From Bdellovibrionaceae bacterium UBA1609 (lineage in GTDB: Bacteria; Bdellovibrionota; Bdellovibrionia; Bdellovibrionales; UBA1609): 64,000 bases of DNA. Under the pieces are notes generated by a model that searched no databases, was not told the origin of the DNA, and saw only the letters and a program-made list of their open reading frames with translations. Positions 27,559-36,405 of the stretch are shown here, in pieces. Where the stretch lies: the NCBI GenBank assembly GCA_002321895.1, contig DCMZ01000010.1, forward strand, positions 1 to 64,000. The letters are read 5' to 3'. How positions within the stretch are numbered: the first letter of the stretch is position 1; every line of letters starts with the position of its first letter. A program made the position numbers and the translations under genes.

Positions 27559-28131
27559 TTATAAAACGAAAAAAGCGAGTAGAAAGCCCACAAAAATACC
27601 CAACAAAAACTCTCCCGTTATCCGCACCATTAGCCCGTTTTCTGGATTCTTTTCGGGTATTTTCTGTGTCGGGATATCTTCAACATTTTCGGAAGAGGGG
27701 TTATCGCTAAAAGGTTCGACAACAGAGTTCACCTTATCTTCTAGGGCTCCCAAACGCTGTTTTGTGGACAAGTTTTCAGTCAGTAAAGAATTAAAGCTAT
27801 TCATTGGATGCCATTCAGGCTTCTTGTCAATAAGCGTGAGATACCATTGTAGACTGCGATAAATTGAGGGTGGTGCTGATTGATTTTGTTGCCACCGCGT
27901 CCATGCAGATGGATCCACCAAAAGTAACTGACACATCTTTCTTCGAGAGAGCCCAAGTTCCTGCCGAATATCTTCCAAATCTCCGTACTTTTTTTGAATC
28001 ACTTCAACTTCGGCTAAATATTGCCGCCTAAGGGGGGTATTTAGGCGCTTTTTTGACGTTTTAATGTCCGTATTGCTGCCCATAGAAGGGCTCTTCTGAT
28101 CTTCGGTTCTTAAATCCACATTTCCCCCCAT
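27559..28131 (-). CDS. Tail-anchored helix-turn-helix protein
   Basis: A 190-residue protein. Residues about 50-100 look like an XRE-type fold: IRQELGLSRRKMCQLL then DPSAWTRWQ. A low-complexity acidic and proline stretch follows, and the last 22 residues (LLGIFVGFLLAFFVL) are a transmembrane helix. DNA-binding domain cytoplasmic, C-terminal anchor: the layout of membrane-bound one-component regulators. An ATG at 28083 would shorten the protein by 16 residues. Two tandem dyads upstream are candidate autoregulatory sites. No family name is claimed. Confidence 0.6.
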   Translation of the reverse strand: MGGNVDLRTEDQKSPSMGSNTDIKTSKKRLNTPLRRQYLAEVEVIQKKYGDLEDIRQELGLSRRKMCQLLLVDPSAWTRWQQNQSAPPSIYRSLQWYLTLIDKKPEWHPMNSFNSLLTENLSTKQRLGALEDKVNSVVEPFSDNPSSENVEDIPTQKIPEKNPENGLMVRITGEFLLGIFVGFLLAFFVL

Positions 28132-28190
28132 TTCTTGTATATCTCCGGAATGCGATGCGTTGAAATTCTATTGTTTAACGCATAAAACTA

Positions 28191-28225
28191 TTGTGAATCA
28201 CAACATTACTAGTTGTGAATTACAA
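28191..28225. promoter_or_regulatory. Tandem TTGTGA dyads, candidate operator
   Basis: TTGTGAATCACAA at 28191-28203 is a near-perfect 13-bp palindrome; a related TTGTGAATTACAA follows at 28213-28225. They start 22 bp apart, two helical turns, which fits cooperative binding by a dimeric HTH protein. They lie 60-95 bp upstream of the minus-strand HTH gene. Confidence 0.45.
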
Positions 28226-28321
28226 TTTATAGGTGCTGCATCGCGCAATCGCCCGTAAATTGACGCTGTCGTAGGAAGTTTTTATACCGAATGGGTGTTT
28301 AGGTGGGGCTTTTCAAAACAG

Positions 28322-28349
28322 ACTATAGGTTATAGTTATATTCTATAGT
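28322..28349. promoter_or_regulatory. 28-bp dyad, candidate tyrosine-recombinase core site
   Basis: Two 11-bp arms, ACTATAGGTTA and TATTCTATAGT, flank a 6-bp centre (TAGTTA). The arms match each other inverted at 9 of 11 positions. The 11-6-11 layout equals that of dif-type sites, but the sequence differs from the XerCD dif consensus. It lies about 150 bp before the recombinase gene. It could equally be an operator. Confidence 0.4.
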
Positions 28350-28496
28350 GCTAAATGCTTGATTTATTGGGTAATTATGGGATTATTGAACAGTCATGAA
28401 TGCCATGGACATGAGTTTTTATCGGATTTTTTAGTAAAACTTAAAAATTATCGGGACTCGGCTGGTATATGCATCGCATTATTTTGGGGATTGAAA

Positions 28497-29066
28497 ATGG
28501 GCAAATCTAATAAGACCTACTCTCTCAATAAGAATAAATATCTGTTGCCGCCAGAGCTGGATCGACTGGACTACATCATTAATAGTTTTATGGATAAAAA
28601 CCTAAGAGATATTCTTTTGCTAAAATTGGCATTAGATACAGGAGCCAGAGCTCAGGAACTGCTAAATATCCAGTTCAAAGATATCAACGAATACGATGAA
28701 ACCATATATATCAACGGACTAAAGAATTCTAATGATCGTGAACTTCCGGTGCGTAAAGATGTATTTAGGCGCATTGTTCGACTTAAACCCATAGCTGCTA
28801 AAGAAAAGGGGAACAACGGGCTCATAGGGGAGGATCGTTATTTGTTTCCCATCACCTACCCTAGATTGGTTCAAATTTGGCTGTTTTACCGACCTGTTCA
28901 TAAGAAATTCCATTCACTGCGGCACACTTTTGCCATTGAACTGTATAAAAAGACAAAAGACATTCGATTGCTTCAGATGGCTCTTGGTCACAGAAATATT
29001 GCGAACACAATGATTTATGCCGACTACGTTTACACTCAGACGGAGCTGAAGCGTCTTATACTCTGA
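28497..29066 (+). CDS. Minimal tyrosine recombinase (catalytic domain only)
   Basis: A 189-residue protein from the ATG at 28497, six bases after GGGGA; a longer frame from 28359 lacks a binding site. All catalytic residues are present in order: Arg51 (TGARAQE), Lys76 (GLKNS), His139 and Arg142 (HSLRH), His165 (LGHRN) and the nucleophile Tyr174. The N-terminal core-binding (SAM-like) domain of XerC/D and phage integrases is missing; this short form resembles archaeal or integron-like minimal recombinases. No phage or transposon genes surround it. Confidence 0.85.
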   Translation: MGKSNKTYSLNKNKYLLPPELDRLDYIINSFMDKNLRDILLLKLALDTGARAQELLNIQFKDINEYDETIYINGLKNSNDRELPVRKDVFRRIVRLKPIAAKEKGNNGLIGEDRYLFPITYPRLVQIWLFYRPVHKKFHSLRHTFAIELYKKTKDIRLLQMALGHRNIANTMIYADYVYTQTELKRLIL

Positions 29067-29160
29067 AGTGAGATCAAATCACCCTGTCATTTCTGCAATT
29101 TCGAACGTCTTGTTTTAAATTTTATGGACTTGAGAACATTTCGTTCCTATAAATAACGCT

Positions 29161-29982
29161 ATGGATCAATCTTTAAATCAAGCCCATTTTTATCGGCAGT
29201 ACTTGCGCTCGGAGCTGGATCGCAGAACCCAGCAGAACTCCAGGTACAGCTTGAGAAGCTTCGCCAAGGCCCTTCATGTCAGCGCCGGCAACCTTTCCGA
29301 TATCATGAATGGTAAAAGACCATTAACTTATAAAACGGCTCAAAAAATCGTAAACAACATCTCCATTAGCCCTGATGACGAAAAGCTTTTTATGGGTTCT
29401 GTGGTCAATGAGCAGCTCCATCGCTCTCTGGACCGAACGGATCCAAAAATTAGGAATCTTAAACGTACCTTCGAAACTCGAACCATCGATGTAGATATTT
29501 ATCGCCTAATTAGTGATTGGTATCACCTAGCCATCATGGAAATGGTTTTTCTTCCAGACTTTCGATTAGATCCCAACTGGATTGGAAAACAACTCAACAT
29601 CTCCCCCCTACAAGCTCGATCTGCCCTTGATAGACTCCTGGAATTAGGCCTGCTTGTTGATGATGGTACAAATATCACAAAGCGAGATGAATACATTAGC
29701 TTACAGCGCAGACCTGGCCTAAATACTAACTCTGCGCAGATTTCAAAGCAAAAACAAGTGCGAGAAATGTCTATTCAATCACTGGAGAATGATCCATTGG
29801 AAGAAAGAGCAATGACAACAGTAACCATGTGCATTGATCCTGATAAAATGGAAGAAGCAAGGAAACGAATAGAAAAATTCAATAAAAGTATGTGCCAATT
29901 TATGACCAACGGAAAAAGGGAACGAGTCTATATCATGGAAGTGAGCTTATTCCCCGTACAGAGAAAGTCAGAAAAGTTATGA
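29161..29982 (+). CDS. TIGR02147 family HTH regulator
   Basis: A 273-residue protein. The N-terminal FYRQYLRSELDRR segment followed by an HTH (SLRSFAKALHVSAGNLSDIMNG) and a central WYHLAIMEMV segment, then a winged helix (IGKQLNISPLQARSALDRL), is the TIGR02147/DUF4423 architecture known mainly from Bdellovibrio-like and Fibrobacter genomes. Its role is transcriptional regulation. Its stop overlaps the next start in ATGA, so it is translationally coupled to the HExxH protein, which it may regulate. Confidence 0.85.
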   Translation: MDQSLNQAHFYRQYLRSELDRRTQQNSRYSLRSFAKALHVSAGNLSDIMNGKRPLTYKTAQKIVNNISISPDDEKLFMGSVVNEQLHRSLDRTDPKIRNLKRTFETRTIDVDIYRLISDWYHLAIMEMVFLPDFRLDPNWIGKQLNISPLQARSALDRLLELGLLVDDGTNITKRDEYISLQRRPGLNTNSAQISKQKQVREMSIQSLENDPLEERAMTTVTMCIDPDKMEEARKRIEKFNKSMCQFMTNGKRERVYIMEVSLFPVQRKSEKL

Positions 29983-31136
29983 AAAATCTGGTTCACCTAA
30001 TACCATCCTTATTACTGGTTTACTCTACCTTTACCACCCTTAATGGTGGTGTAATGCGCTCTAATGATGAGGGTATGCATTTAAACAAACCTCAATATTA
30101 CGTGGCTGGCGGCGGAGGCGACTGGGGAGCGGATTCATTTAATTCCGCACTACAAGAAGCCATACGAATACTTACAAGACATTTAGAGACTCTAGAATCC
30201 AATGCCTATCACGGCGAAAGAGTCACAAAATACATGGATTCAGCTTTGTTAAGAAAGCTCAAAAGTCCCAGCCAATTCAAATACTTATTAGACAGTATTC
30301 AAAACGAATTGGACACGGTCGTTCTTAATATAGATGATGAGAACTGTTCATTGGTTAAATCTTCATCGCATGCATGGATATGCACAGATGACCATCCGGG
30401 TGCTGAAATCTATATTTCTCCGAAAAAGTTTAGGGAATACAACTCCGCCGTATTCAATTCTCTATTGAATGACGACCTCAATGAAGCCCCACAGTATCCA
30501 TCACTTTATCAGGCCTCCAATGGCCTTCTCCATGAAATCCTACATCACCTCGCCCCAGAGTTTTATGGCATTCTCTACCAGCAACTTTTGACTTCAGATA
30601 TTGAGGCCATTGAAAATCTAGTGCGCGTGGACACTCGAGCACTTATGAAGGATTTTGAAACCACCGTTTCCAATGATGTCCTCCCTATTCGAAGTGGGAA
30701 ATATAATTCCCTGCAAAAGAACAACTGCTTTGAATCTGTAAATGTACAAATGGATGTTGGAGAAGGATCAGCAACCATCAAATTAAATATTTCTAATTCT
30801 TACAATATTGCTAACGACCTAAATGGCTGCCATGGACTGATTGAGCAAGACATCGATGGGGAAATGCAGAAAGTATTGCAGCTAGAGTTTACATGTGACT
30901 TCAAGATGGGATTGCAATGCAGTTTAGTGAATAATATTGATAGCGGTCATGAAATAAAACTCGGAAACATCGATGATAACATTGTGCTTTCGATCACCTC
31001 ATCAAAGCCAGTTAAAACTTTAAGACTTTATGAATTCACTCGAGCCCACCTTGCCCTCTCGCCTCTGGTACTACCCTTTGATGGAGTCTACCTGGAACCT
31101 CAATATCTAAAGGTTCTTGATGGGGCATTTCAATAG
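29979..31136 (+). CDS. Secreted protein with HExxH motif, putative metalloprotease
   Basis: About 385 residues from the ATG at 29979, within the regulator's stop region. A hydrophobic leader is followed by a mature part with LLHEILHH at residues 183-190: His185, Glu186 and His189 form a zinc-binding HExxH. A third ligand cannot be assigned; several acidic residues follow. The C-terminal 120 residues are predicted beta-rich, with cysteines. No family recognised; a protease role is inferred from the motif and signal peptide alone. Confidence 0.6.
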   Translation: MKNLVHLIPSLLLVYSTFTTLNGGVMRSNDEGMHLNKPQYYVAGGGGDWGADSFNSALQEAIRILTRHLETLESNAYHGERVTKYMDSALLRKLKSPSQFKYLLDSIQNELDTVVLNIDDENCSLVKSSSHAWICTDDHPGAEIYISPKKFREYNSAVFNSLLNDDLNEAPQYPSLYQASNGLLHEILHHLAPEFYGILYQQLLTSDIEAIENLVRVDTRALMKDFETTVSNDVLPIRSGKYNSLQKNNCFESVNVQMDVGEGSATIKLNISNSYNIANDLNGCHGLIEQDIDGEMQKVLQLEFTCDFKMGLQCSLVNNIDSGHEIKLGNIDDNIVLSITSSKPVKTLRLYEFTRAHLALSPLVLPFDGVYLEPQYLKVLDGAFQ

Positions 31137-31142
31137 TAAAAA

Positions 31143-31169
31143 AAAGAAGCTGCTGTTGCAGCTTCTTTT
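31143..31169. terminator. Bidirectional rho-independent terminator
   Basis: AAGAAGCTGC pairs with GCAGCTTCTT around a TGTT loop, with T-rich flanks on both strands. It separates the HExxH gene from the convergent S8 protease gene. Confidence 0.85.
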
Positions 31170-31196
31170 AGAAAACATTTAATGGAATCTACAACC

Positions 31197-32684
31197 TTAC
31201 AGGCCGTTACAAAACGGAAGGTCAGGCTGAATTCCGCAAAGGATCTGACATAGAGCCGGATCACCCAAAGGACAGTCGCCACCAGGATCTTGAGGAGCTT
31301 GATCCGTCACATAAATATTTAATGTGCTTGCCATTCGACCCTCAGAGTCTGTTGCAGTAATTGTAGTTTCACCATTCGCTGTAGCAGTAAAAGTTCCATC
31401 TGCAGCTATAGAACCTACAGAAGCGTTCGTCACTGCCCAGTTCACGTTACCATTTGCATTAACGGCATCAAAAGAAAGGGTCTCGTTGGGCGCAATGGTT
31501 TTCGCTGCCGGAGCAATAAACATACGTTGCTCTAGTAGAGCATTCATTGCTTCACCAGCGTCAATTCTGCAGTTACAAGCCGTCTCAATATCCACTTGAG
31601 CACCTGTCGTCTGAATCAATGCTCTAGCATTCTTACCCGTTAACTCTGGATTTTGCGACTTTAATAAAGCAACAAGACCTGCAACAAGTGGGGTTGCCAT
31701 AGAGGTTCCAGATAAGTTTCTGTACTGATTATTTGGAATTGTAGACATAATATCTACTCCAGGAGCAGCTACGTGCACTTTGTTCTTTCCGTAGTTTGAA
31801 AAAGAAGCCTTGGCATCACCTGAATCGCTGGCTGCAACAGTAATCGTGTTATCAAAGTCCGCATTCGCCGGATAAACGCCCGTAGCATCGTTGTTACGAC
31901 CGTCATTTGCAGCCGCAGAGACGAAAATCACACCTGCATCACTGGCTCTTTTTACAGCTTCAATGAGAGGTTGAGCTTGAGACGCGGCAATCGTTGCTCC
32001 CCAACTAGCAGAGATAACATCCACACCGTTTTCGATAGCATAATCAATAGCTCTAATTCCGGCCATTAGATCGCCACCACCATCAGCACCTAAGAAGCGA
32101 ATAGGCATAATTGAGATATGGGAAGATAGTCCAGAAATTCCACCCGCAACTAATCCCGTAGCGCCAATGATACCGGCACAATGAGTTCCATGTCCTGGGT
32201 TTCTAGATCCAGTTTCATCCATCGGATCATTATCATTATCTTTGAAGTCATAACCAGGAACCATATTAGGAGCCAAAGATTCATGATTGTAATCGATACC
32301 AGTGTCAATCACACCAACGACTACGTTTCTATCACCTTTATTATTGGCAAGACCCCAAGCTCGTTCAGCGTTTACTTTCGCTAAAGCCCACTGCTCACGC
32401 AATTCCGTCATATTTAGTGGTTTTCTAAAAGCCTTTAGCTTGAAGTTCTTCACCACATATTCAATGGCTGGATTGTTATGAAGAGCATCCAACGTTTGAA
32501 TCTCTTGATTGTTATCGATTTTTACTTTCATCAACTGAGCTTTGTCATGTTGATCCATCATCTGTACGCCAACCATGCTGTTCAAACTGAACATCATATT
32601 TGGTTTATACTTAATGATGTATTCACTTGCGGAAGCTGCAAACCCACCTAATACGATCATTGCAGCTAAAATTAGTCTTAGCAT
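31197..32684 (-). CDS. Subtilisin-family (S8) serine protease with Ig-like domain
   Basis: A 495-residue secreted protease starting at 32684, behind AGGAGGTT (perfect Shine-Dalgarno). Signal peptide, then an I9-type inhibitor propeptide (about residues 20-85), then the catalytic domain with Asp127 (GVIDTGID), His165 (GHGTHCAG), oxyanion Asn260 (AAANDG) and Ser328 (SGTSMATP). Residues about 390-470 form a bacterial Ig/BIG2-like domain (ATNGxTTITATD pattern). The last 30 residues are cysteine-rich. A second S8 enzyme lies at 17774. Confidence 0.92.
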   Translation of the reverse strand: MLRLILAAMIVLGGFAASASEYIIKYKPNMMFSLNSMVGVQMMDQHDKAQLMKVKIDNNQEIQTLDALHNNPAIEYVVKNFKLKAFRKPLNMTELREQWALAKVNAERAWGLANNKGDRNVVVGVIDTGIDYNHESLAPNMVPGYDFKDNDNDPMDETGSRNPGHGTHCAGIIGATGLVAGGISGLSSHISIMPIRFLGADGGGDLMAGIRAIDYAIENGVDVISASWGATIAASQAQPLIEAVKRASDAGVIFVSAAANDGRNNDATGVYPANADFDNTITVAASDSGDAKASFSNYGKNKVHVAAPGVDIMSTIPNNQYRNLSGTSMATPLVAGLVALLKSQNPELTGKNARALIQTTGAQVDIETACNCRIDAGEAMNALLEQRMFIAPAAKTIAPNETLSFDAVNANGNVNWAVTNASVGSIAADGTFTATANGETTITATDSEGRMASTLNIYVTDQAPQDPGGDCPLGDPALCQILCGIQPDLPFCNGL

Positions 32685-32887
32685 TACCCAACCTCCTTGT
32701 ACTTCTGTCATTGTTTAAGTCATGCATCCTTGCTAACTCGACTATTAACCCACCATTCAGATAGGTTGTCTATACATTGGGCTGGTGAAAATTTGCGACT
32801 CAAAGTTTAATGATGTTGAAATATCGACCAAATCGAACAGAGCGGTATCCAGTCCAGAAATGAACACCTAGTGCTAACAAAACAAGA

Positions 32888-33313
32888 CTATGGTCTATAC
32901 ACTGCGAGTAAAATTATAGCGACAAGGATGGGTGTGGGAAATTCGTTCCAAAGTCGACACTGTTTTGAAGTCAGGTAAACGTCGTCGACTTCGTAACGTT
33001 TTCGAACTCTCCCAATAAAGTAAGTGTAACCTACCAGCATAGAAATCAAACCCAGTTTGATATGAATCCAAGTCTGCGATAAATATCCTGGATTATAAAT
33101 AAGCATTGCGACCCCACCTACAAGAGTCACTATCATGGCTGGAACCGTAATGTATTTTAAAAGACGAAGTTCCATTACTTTTAAGGTTGTCACTACATCC
33201 GGTTTATTTTTGTTTTCAGTGTGGTAAACGAACAATCTAAACATATAAAAGAGGCCCGCAAACCATGCGACCATGGCTATAAGATGTAATGATTTAAAAG
33301 CAAGTAACCACAC
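32888..33313 (-). CDS. hemJ: Protoporphyrinogen oxidase HemJ
   Basis: A 141-residue inner-membrane protein with four hydrophobic helices. It carries the family's His10 (KSLHLIAMVAWFAG) and Lys86 (WIHIKLGL), the residues essential in HemJ (UPF0093), which oxidises protoporphyrinogen IX to protoporphyrin IX in heme synthesis. Standing alone here, it would supply heme for c-type cytochromes such as the CxxCH protein at 1694, if that protein binds heme. Confidence 0.9.
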   Translation of the reverse strand: MWLLAFKSLHLIAMVAWFAGLFYMFRLFVYHTENKNKPDVVTTLKVMELRLLKYITVPAMIVTLVGGVAMLIYNPGYLSQTWIHIKLGLISMLVGYTYFIGRVRKRYEVDDVYLTSKQCRLWNEFPTPILVAIILLAVYRP

Positions 33314-33497
33314 AAAAATCTCCCCATTTCTAAGAAAGTGTGTTTTCCTAATGGCCGTTATTTTTGGTAATTGTTACACAGGGAATCAAATTGGCCTATG
33401 TTAAAAGCCTGAATATCCTTCCCAATCCTCGATTTCTTTTCAAATTGACCTTATCCGGTAGGCATTTGCCATGACGCGCGGTATATATCCTGCCTAT

Positions 33498-35309
33498 ATG
33501 AAGCCCTTATTAAAAAGCTGTAATGCTTTGATTTTATTGATTTTTATATGGGTATCCCCGAGTTGGGCCATATCTATTCCTGGTTTGGAGAGTGAGTTCG
33601 ATCTCTCTCAGCTTTCCAATGCCGATATAGTTCCTACGGAAGAAGATAAGTCAGAAGCTCATAAATGCCGACTTTTAAGAAGTGTGGCTGAAGATAGATC
33701 AAAATTCATATGCGATCGAAGGCAATATTTACTGTTTGGCCCAGATAGTGGCCATGAATATAACGATCGTTCCGCACGTTATGGCAAGCTGAAGATTGCT
33801 TCATTTAATCTTCTTCATTTGGGCAACCTAATCACTCCCTATAAACAGCTTGATCTCATCGCCAAGATGATGAATCAGTGGGACATTGTCGCGGCTCTAG
33901 AAATGAAGACCATACCTACCACATCAATTATCCATACCCACAACTTGAGAGTTTTAGATCGACTCGAAGAAATTCAAGAAGAACTTAAAGACATCTCTAG
34001 AGACTACGAACTGTCTCGAGTTCTAGATAATCAACAACGAAAACGTGAGCTTATAGAAGAGAGAACAAATCAATTTCAATCGTATATTTTTCCGGGCTAC
34101 ATTCAGCTGCTTTTTGCATTGAAAGAATTAGATCCCTCCTGGTCACTAATTATGACAGCAGAAGGTCAGGGACAAGGGCACCATCAAGAGCTCACGGGAT
34201 TTTATTACCGAGCTAAAAGAGTTAAAAACCTCGCCACCCGAGCCTGCAATGCCGGGCGCTGGGGAGCTTATGCTTGTTTTATGGATATCCCTCGCTCTGA
34301 GGAGTCTTTGGTTTCACGTCCTGCTTTTATTGCCGGTTTTCAATCTGGCGCTGACAAATATTCTCTCTATGCCGCTCACACTCGATTCGAGGAACATGAA
34401 AACGAGGAAGATGGTGAACAGAGTTACGATTTGGCCAGAGAGGCTCTCGTCGACTTAGCTGAAGAGATTGGCAATGAAGATTTGATTGGCGACATAGAGC
34501 GTATGGCAAGGCCTTTTATAAGTCGTTTTTTCGAAGTCACCGTCACGTTGAGGGAAATGCAAAAAAAAGTAAAAATTCTTACAGAAATGAGCGAGGCCAG
34601 CAGGGTCTACAGTTTTACACAGGGGTTTCTACCAAGGCATTTGGATCATAACTTTATACTTTTAGGAGATTTTAATCTTCCTACAGATAACTATTTGAAA
34701 GATGTATGGACTCAATTTGTAGATCATCTTATGCCCGGCTTCAAAATATACATAGATGGGAAAACCAGCATATCCGCCGAAACTGGACTTTCTGAACCCT
34801 ATGATCATATCATTGCCAACCCAGAACAGACTACCCATTGCAACTTAGACCAAGAGCATCTCAGCCACAGTCATGATTTAGCTCCTGCAACTTTTGATTT
34901 CACTCAAATCATTGAACCCACATCACAGGCCGACATTAGAGAGCGCATCCGGCTGGCCACCAGCCGCAATACCCGTCCCAATATAGTAGATGCTACGTTA
35001 AGCATAATGGTGGATTGGGTAAAAGAATGGCGTGGGCTTTCTCAATCAGAATTTGAATTCAAATTGCAAAGCCTCGATCCAGATGAAGCCGAGAGGAGCT
35101 TTATAGGACTCACCTATCCTGAGTTTGTAAATTTGGATACGGTTCGAAGAGGGCAAAGAGAGCCTTTGATTGGGGATGAACGCGTCGAAAAAATGGTAGC
35201 TGATATGTGGGATAGACTCATCAATATAGAGAATGATAATGAAGCACCTTACCGCTCCATAATACACGGATTCAGTGATCACTTACCCGTTTACATGACA
35301 TGTGACTAA
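33498..35309 (+). CDS. Secreted endonuclease/exonuclease/phosphatase-family protein
   Basis: A 603-residue protein from the ATG at 33498, the start of a signal peptide (cleaved after SWAI). The EEP fold residues are all present: Asn104 (ASFNLLHLG), Glu135 (ALEMK), Asp391 and Asn393 (LGDFNLP), Asp594 and His595 (SDHLP). A long coiled-coil-like insertion at about residues 150-195 is unusual. Exported members are DNases, sphingomyelinases or phosphatases; an extracellular nuclease is the simplest reading. Confidence 0.82.
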   Translation: MKPLLKSCNALILLIFIWVSPSWAISIPGLESEFDLSQLSNADIVPTEEDKSEAHKCRLLRSVAEDRSKFICDRRQYLLFGPDSGHEYNDRSARYGKLKIASFNLLHLGNLITPYKQLDLIAKMMNQWDIVAALEMKTIPTTSIIHTHNLRVLDRLEEIQEELKDISRDYELSRVLDNQQRKRELIEERTNQFQSYIFPGYIQLLFALKELDPSWSLIMTAEGQGQGHHQELTGFYYRAKRVKNLATRACNAGRWGAYACFMDIPRSEESLVSRPAFIAGFQSGADKYSLYAAHTRFEEHENEEDGEQSYDLAREALVDLAEEIGNEDLIGDIERMARPFISRFFEVTVTLREMQKKVKILTEMSEASRVYSFTQGFLPRHLDHNFILLGDFNLPTDNYLKDVWTQFVDHLMPGFKIYIDGKTSISAETGLSEPYDHIIANPEQTTHCNLDQEHLSHSHDLAPATFDFTQIIEPTSQADIRERIRLATSRNTRPNIVDATLSIMVDWVKEWRGLSQSEFEFKLQSLDPDEAERSFIGLTYPEFVNLDTVRRGQREPLIGDERVEKMVADMWDRLINIENDNEAPYRSIIHGFSDHLPVYMTCD

Positions 35310-35566
35310 AGCTCGTCGGAAGCGGCTCTCTCCGAGTCCACCAATTTTGATTTTGCATCCAAGGCCTGCACTTCTTCCGCGATAAAATCTATCACTTCTG
35401 AGTTATCAGAGCCCACATCCTCTTTTTCAATAAGAGCATTCACATCTTGTTGTAGTTGCTGCCTTTTCACATTGGCCTTGTTAATCAAGTGATTGAAAGA
35501 AATATCTGATTTCCCAAACGCAACACTTGAAAAAGCGACCACAGCAAAGCTTATTATCCATTTCAT
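35306..35566 (-). CDS. Small secreted helical protein
   Basis: An 86-residue protein from the ATG at 35566, preceded by AGGAGA; a longer frame to 35611 is less likely. Signal peptide cleaved after AFGK, then a short, acidic, mainly helical chain. No family known. It overlaps the nuclease gene's 3' end by four bases on the opposite strand. Confidence 0.5.
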   Translation of the reverse strand: MKWIISFAVVAFSSVAFGKSDISFNHLINKANVKRQQLQQDVNALIEKEDVGSDNSEVIDFIAEEVQALDAKSKLVDSERAASDEL

Positions 35567-35767
35567 AGGATCGTTCTCCTTTACCCCCTTAATGAGCAAT
35601 GCCAATGCCACATTTTCACTCGTAATTACAGTAGGTTAGGGCGTACTCCACCCATCCAAAAGCAGGGCGATTCGCAAATTGAGACACAACTGTGAAATAT
35701 ATAGACAATTCAGTACTAGCTATTGAACTTGCTATATAACGCATTTTCCCGTAATTTCATGCCCATT

Positions 35768-36349
35768 ATGGCAAAGAAGAATCATTACCCAACTCGTCTA
35801 TTTTTATCAGAAATTCCAGAAGATGGAGCTTTATATACCTATTCAAAAGAATCTGGGGAGCTAAATGACGCTCTGAAGGATCTTATAGGAGACCATCCCT
35901 ACACAGTTGAGATTCAAATCCAACCTATGGGCGATGTATTCAAACTTACCGGACAAGTTACCACTAAAATGGATCAGATTTGTTCTCGCTGCGCCATTGA
36001 GCTTCAGGAGCCCATACATTGTGAATTTGATGAGCTATTAATGGTGGACGATCCTTCACATTACAAAAATGGAAGCCAGTCTCGAGGCCACTACAGCAGC
36101 GAATTTAAAGAAAATGAGCCTTTTTGCCACTATGTAAAATCTGATGAGTTTAATGTTGAGGAATTCATTCATGAAATGATTGCCATTAACGAGCCTTTAA
36201 GGCCTCTAGGACGTCCTGAATGTGAGATATCCTGTGAAAACTACAATAAAGCTATAGAAAAGGGCTGGATTTCCTCAGAAAATGAGCAAATGTCTCAGGA
36301 CAGACAAAATCCATTTTCAGCCCTAAAAGGAATGAAATTAAATTCTTGA
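35768..36349 (+). CDS. YceD/DUF177 family protein
   Basis: About 193 residues. The ICSRCAIEL motif (CxxC) in the middle and the late C-x3-C (ECEISCEN) mark the DUF177 family, whose gene almost always precedes rpmF; it is needed for 23S rRNA processing in several bacteria and plants. The start could be 35759 or 35768; neither has a Shine-Dalgarno. It is the first gene of the lipid-synthesis operon. Confidence 0.85.
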   Translation: MAKKNHYPTRLFLSEIPEDGALYTYSKESGELNDALKDLIGDHPYTVEIQIQPMGDVFKLTGQVTTKMDQICSRCAIELQEPIHCEFDELLMVDDPSHYKNGSQSRGHYSSEFKENEPFCHYVKSDEFNVEEFIHEMIAINEPLRPLGRPECEISCENYNKAIEKGWISSENEQMSQDRQNPFSALKGMKLNS

Positions 36350-36405
36350 TTTCCTGGGGAATTTCATTAAATTGACCCCTTTGAAAATTGCAAAAGGTGG
36401 AATAA

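Larger units (their letters stand above)
28132..28496. promoter_or_regulatory. Regulatory intergenic region with dyads
   Basis: A 365-bp stretch without a convincing gene. It contains two TTGTGAAT-type dyads near 28191-28225 and a 28-bp recombinase-site-like dyad at 28322-28349, listed separately. No coding potential beyond an in-frame extension of the recombinase is supported, so it is a divergent promoter/regulatory region. Confidence 0.5.

Noticed and set aside
28322..28349. Dyad as XerCD dif
   Set aside because: Has the right size but not the consensus arms; therefore listed only as a candidate site for the local recombinase.
27559..31136. Prophage or integrative island around the recombinase
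   Set aside because: No phage, conjugation, or direct-repeat boundary was found; neighbours are chromosomal regulators.
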